Assembly (NCBI GenBank): GCA_034437315.1
Contig: DAOTUC010000046.1
Span: 1-7,779 of the forward strand
From: DSAR01 sp034437315
GTDB taxonomy: Bacteria; Chloroflexota; Anaerolineae; B4-G1
Direction of reading: 5' to 3'
Length of the DNA stretch: 7,779 nt
Below the pieces are notes generated by a model. That model was not told where the DNA came from. It saw only the letters and a list, made by a program, of their open reading frames with translations, and ran no database searches. Made by a program: the position numbers and the translations under genes. How positions within the stretch are numbered: the stretch's first letter is position 1; the number at the start of each line of letters is the position of its first letter. Of the stretch, positions 7,701 through 7,779 are shown in pieces.

Positions 7701-7779
7701 AAGCCAACGAACTGGTGCCATTCTGGATTTATGAGGTAAAGGCGGATGGCGTCGAAGCATTCAAGATCGAGCGCCGTGT
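4724..7779 (+). CDS. large SF2 (DEAD/DEAH/SNF2-like) helicase, 3' end outside the window
   Basis: The frame is open from ATG 4724 to the window edge, giving 1018 codons without a stop; the C-terminus is missing. Motifs in order: Walker A in ADEVGLGKT (46-54, Lys53); motif Ia-like VVYICPN (77-83); Walker B ILDEFQRF with DEFQ at 263-266; motif III SATP (302-305); motif IV-like KSLVFSAW (533-540); motif V TSIGQEGLDF (913-922); and motif VI QREGRVHR (943-950) with Arg947 and Arg950 as likely arginine fingers. All motifs needed for ATP-driven translocation appear intact. Long inserts separate motifs III and IV (about 230 residues) and IV and V (about 370 residues, including GFRSLFNQSE and YWQKVLQYSLDGNLQ). 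They are probably family-specific partner or nucleic-acid contacts. The ADEVGLGKT and QREGRVHR forms lean towards the SNF2/RapA-like branch. The start overlaps the PLD-fold stop by 4 bases. It likely acts as the motor or sensor of a DUF6361/PLD/helicase complex; that function is inferred from context. Confidence 0.9.
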   Translation, partial: MTRENIIRPEVDQIMDHLKDFQQNTVDYVFRRLYTDPDPVSRFLIADEVGLGKTLVARGIIAKAIDYLWDDIKRIDVVYICPNLAIAQQNIDRLNITADREFQIASRLTLLPVAVQALKGNKLNFVSLTPGTSFNLRSASGKWKERAVLFELLRHHWDVPEGTLRNILRGRVHKENWERYLHNFQRQRTSEIDEEIQQAFYILLDAHPEMHAQYEALADLIHPLRTNLTDEMQQKRNAWTGELRHLLAQAGVHSLEPDVVILDEFQRFKHLLEDRGDISRLARMMFTSCNDESRDVKIILLSATPYKMYTLQGNEEEEDHYRDFLDTVKFLLEDRPRELERLKTAIDRYRDGMLRLDPASWDQLRESKADIEHILRQVMVRTERLAVSADRNGMLAETITARDQVQPRDLASFVHLDRVAALVDAGDQVEYWKSAAYPLNMMDDYKLKRQFTEAVEKGGDELAHTLEQAQGHLLSWDEIQNYCRLDPGNARLRALWQDTVDTDNWQLLWMPPALAYYRPEGPFAAVELGGCTKSLVFSAWRLAPKCIAMLLSYEAERRMLEERELDFTYTDLTERRRPLLNFALSQDRLTGLPVFCLTYPCLTLAREIDPLHLARELGEREAPSQASVFVAAKAQIAALFEEATASLQIPVEGRPDEAWYWAGLALIDRHFSHRSVAAWLKTEDETLDWSHMVEGESGSGRFDDHVARFIEVFERLDSLGPLPADVLDVLTYVTLSSPAVTALRALLRIVASGDDLNCGCTLLKEAAWIGMGFRSLFNQSEAISLLQRLYPEGPYWQKVLQYSLDGNLQSVLDEYFHVLNESLGLVGHNTRERTAKMGEAVHTALSIRAPTLQFDEIRVEGQHRVEMEKRGLRCRYALRFGDDRSGDYEERTRDIDVRIAFNSPFRPFVLATTSIGQEGLDFHQYCHRVVHWNLPSNPVDLEQREGRVHRYKGHVIRRNLALNYGLHAVATEKAMVDPWEQIFQKAVDERPDEANELVPFWIYEVKADGVEAFKIERR

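Larger units (their letters stand above)
1639..7779 (+). other. candidate antiphage/conflict operon: DUF6361 - PLD-fold - SF2 helicase (right end open)
   Basis: The three genes lie on one strand with an 8-bp gap and a 4-bp overlap, each with its own RBS, and no terminator is visible between them. A helicase with a PLD-fold protein is a pairing known from DISARM (DrmA/DrmC) and Mokosh. The DrmB-like DUF1998 protein and the methyltransferase of DISARM are not in this window. The caspase gene 44 bp upstream may belong to the same unit. The operon call rests on spacing. The defence role is inference from the protein families. Confidence 0.6.

Noticed and set aside
1639..7779. Complete DISARM system
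   Set aside because: A helicase and a PLD-fold protein are present, but no DUF1998 (DrmB-like) gene or DNA methyltransferase is visible in the window, and DUF6361 is not a DISARM component I know.

Overview
The window holds one complete gene for a caspase-like protease, followed on the same strand by a tightly packed run of three genes: a DUF6361 protein, a phospholipase D (PLD)-fold protein and a large superfamily 2 (SF2) helicase. The helicase gene runs off the right edge. All genes read left to right. I found no tRNA, rRNA, CRISPR array, insertion sequence or integrase. The DNA is GC-rich. A bacterial caspase fused to a glycine-rich repeat region and a helical tail fits Chloroflexota (Anaerolineae/Caldilineae-like) or another large-genome, multicellular-style bacterium. 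That placement is an inference from gene style and not a measured affiliation.

Layout. Bases 1-104 may carry the last codons of an upstream gene whose stop lies 2 bases before the caspase start. Bases 107-1594 encode a 495-residue protein with a caspase (peptidase C14) fold and an apparently intact His81/Cys134 dyad. After the protease come about 120 residues of Gly/Val/Asp-rich repeats and a roughly 90-residue helical C-terminus. A 44-bp gap (1595-1638) with a short hairpin and a ribosome binding site (RBS) leads to the GTG start of the DUF6361 gene (1639-2850). The PLD-fold gene (2859-4727) starts 8 bp later, and the helicase gene (4724 to beyond 7779) overlaps its end by ATGA.

How the parts may work together. 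The last three genes look like one transcription unit with translational coupling. A helicase that can move on or remodel nucleic acid, a PLD-fold protein with two H-x-K motifs that may be a nuclease, and an uncharacterised helical partner resemble the logic of helicase-plus-PLD antiphage systems such as DISARM (drmA/drmC) and Mokosh. No DrmB-like DUF1998 protein or methyltransferase is present here. I recognise the DUF6361/PLD/helicase trio as a recurring gene set from general knowledge, but I cannot attach an established system name to it.

The caspase just upstream could be a cell-death effector coupled to this module, or an independent neighbour. Its first two thirds look more GC-rich than the downstream genes, so the two parts may have been assembled separately. 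The most interesting hypothesis is a four-part conflict system: caspase plus nuclease/helicase sensor.
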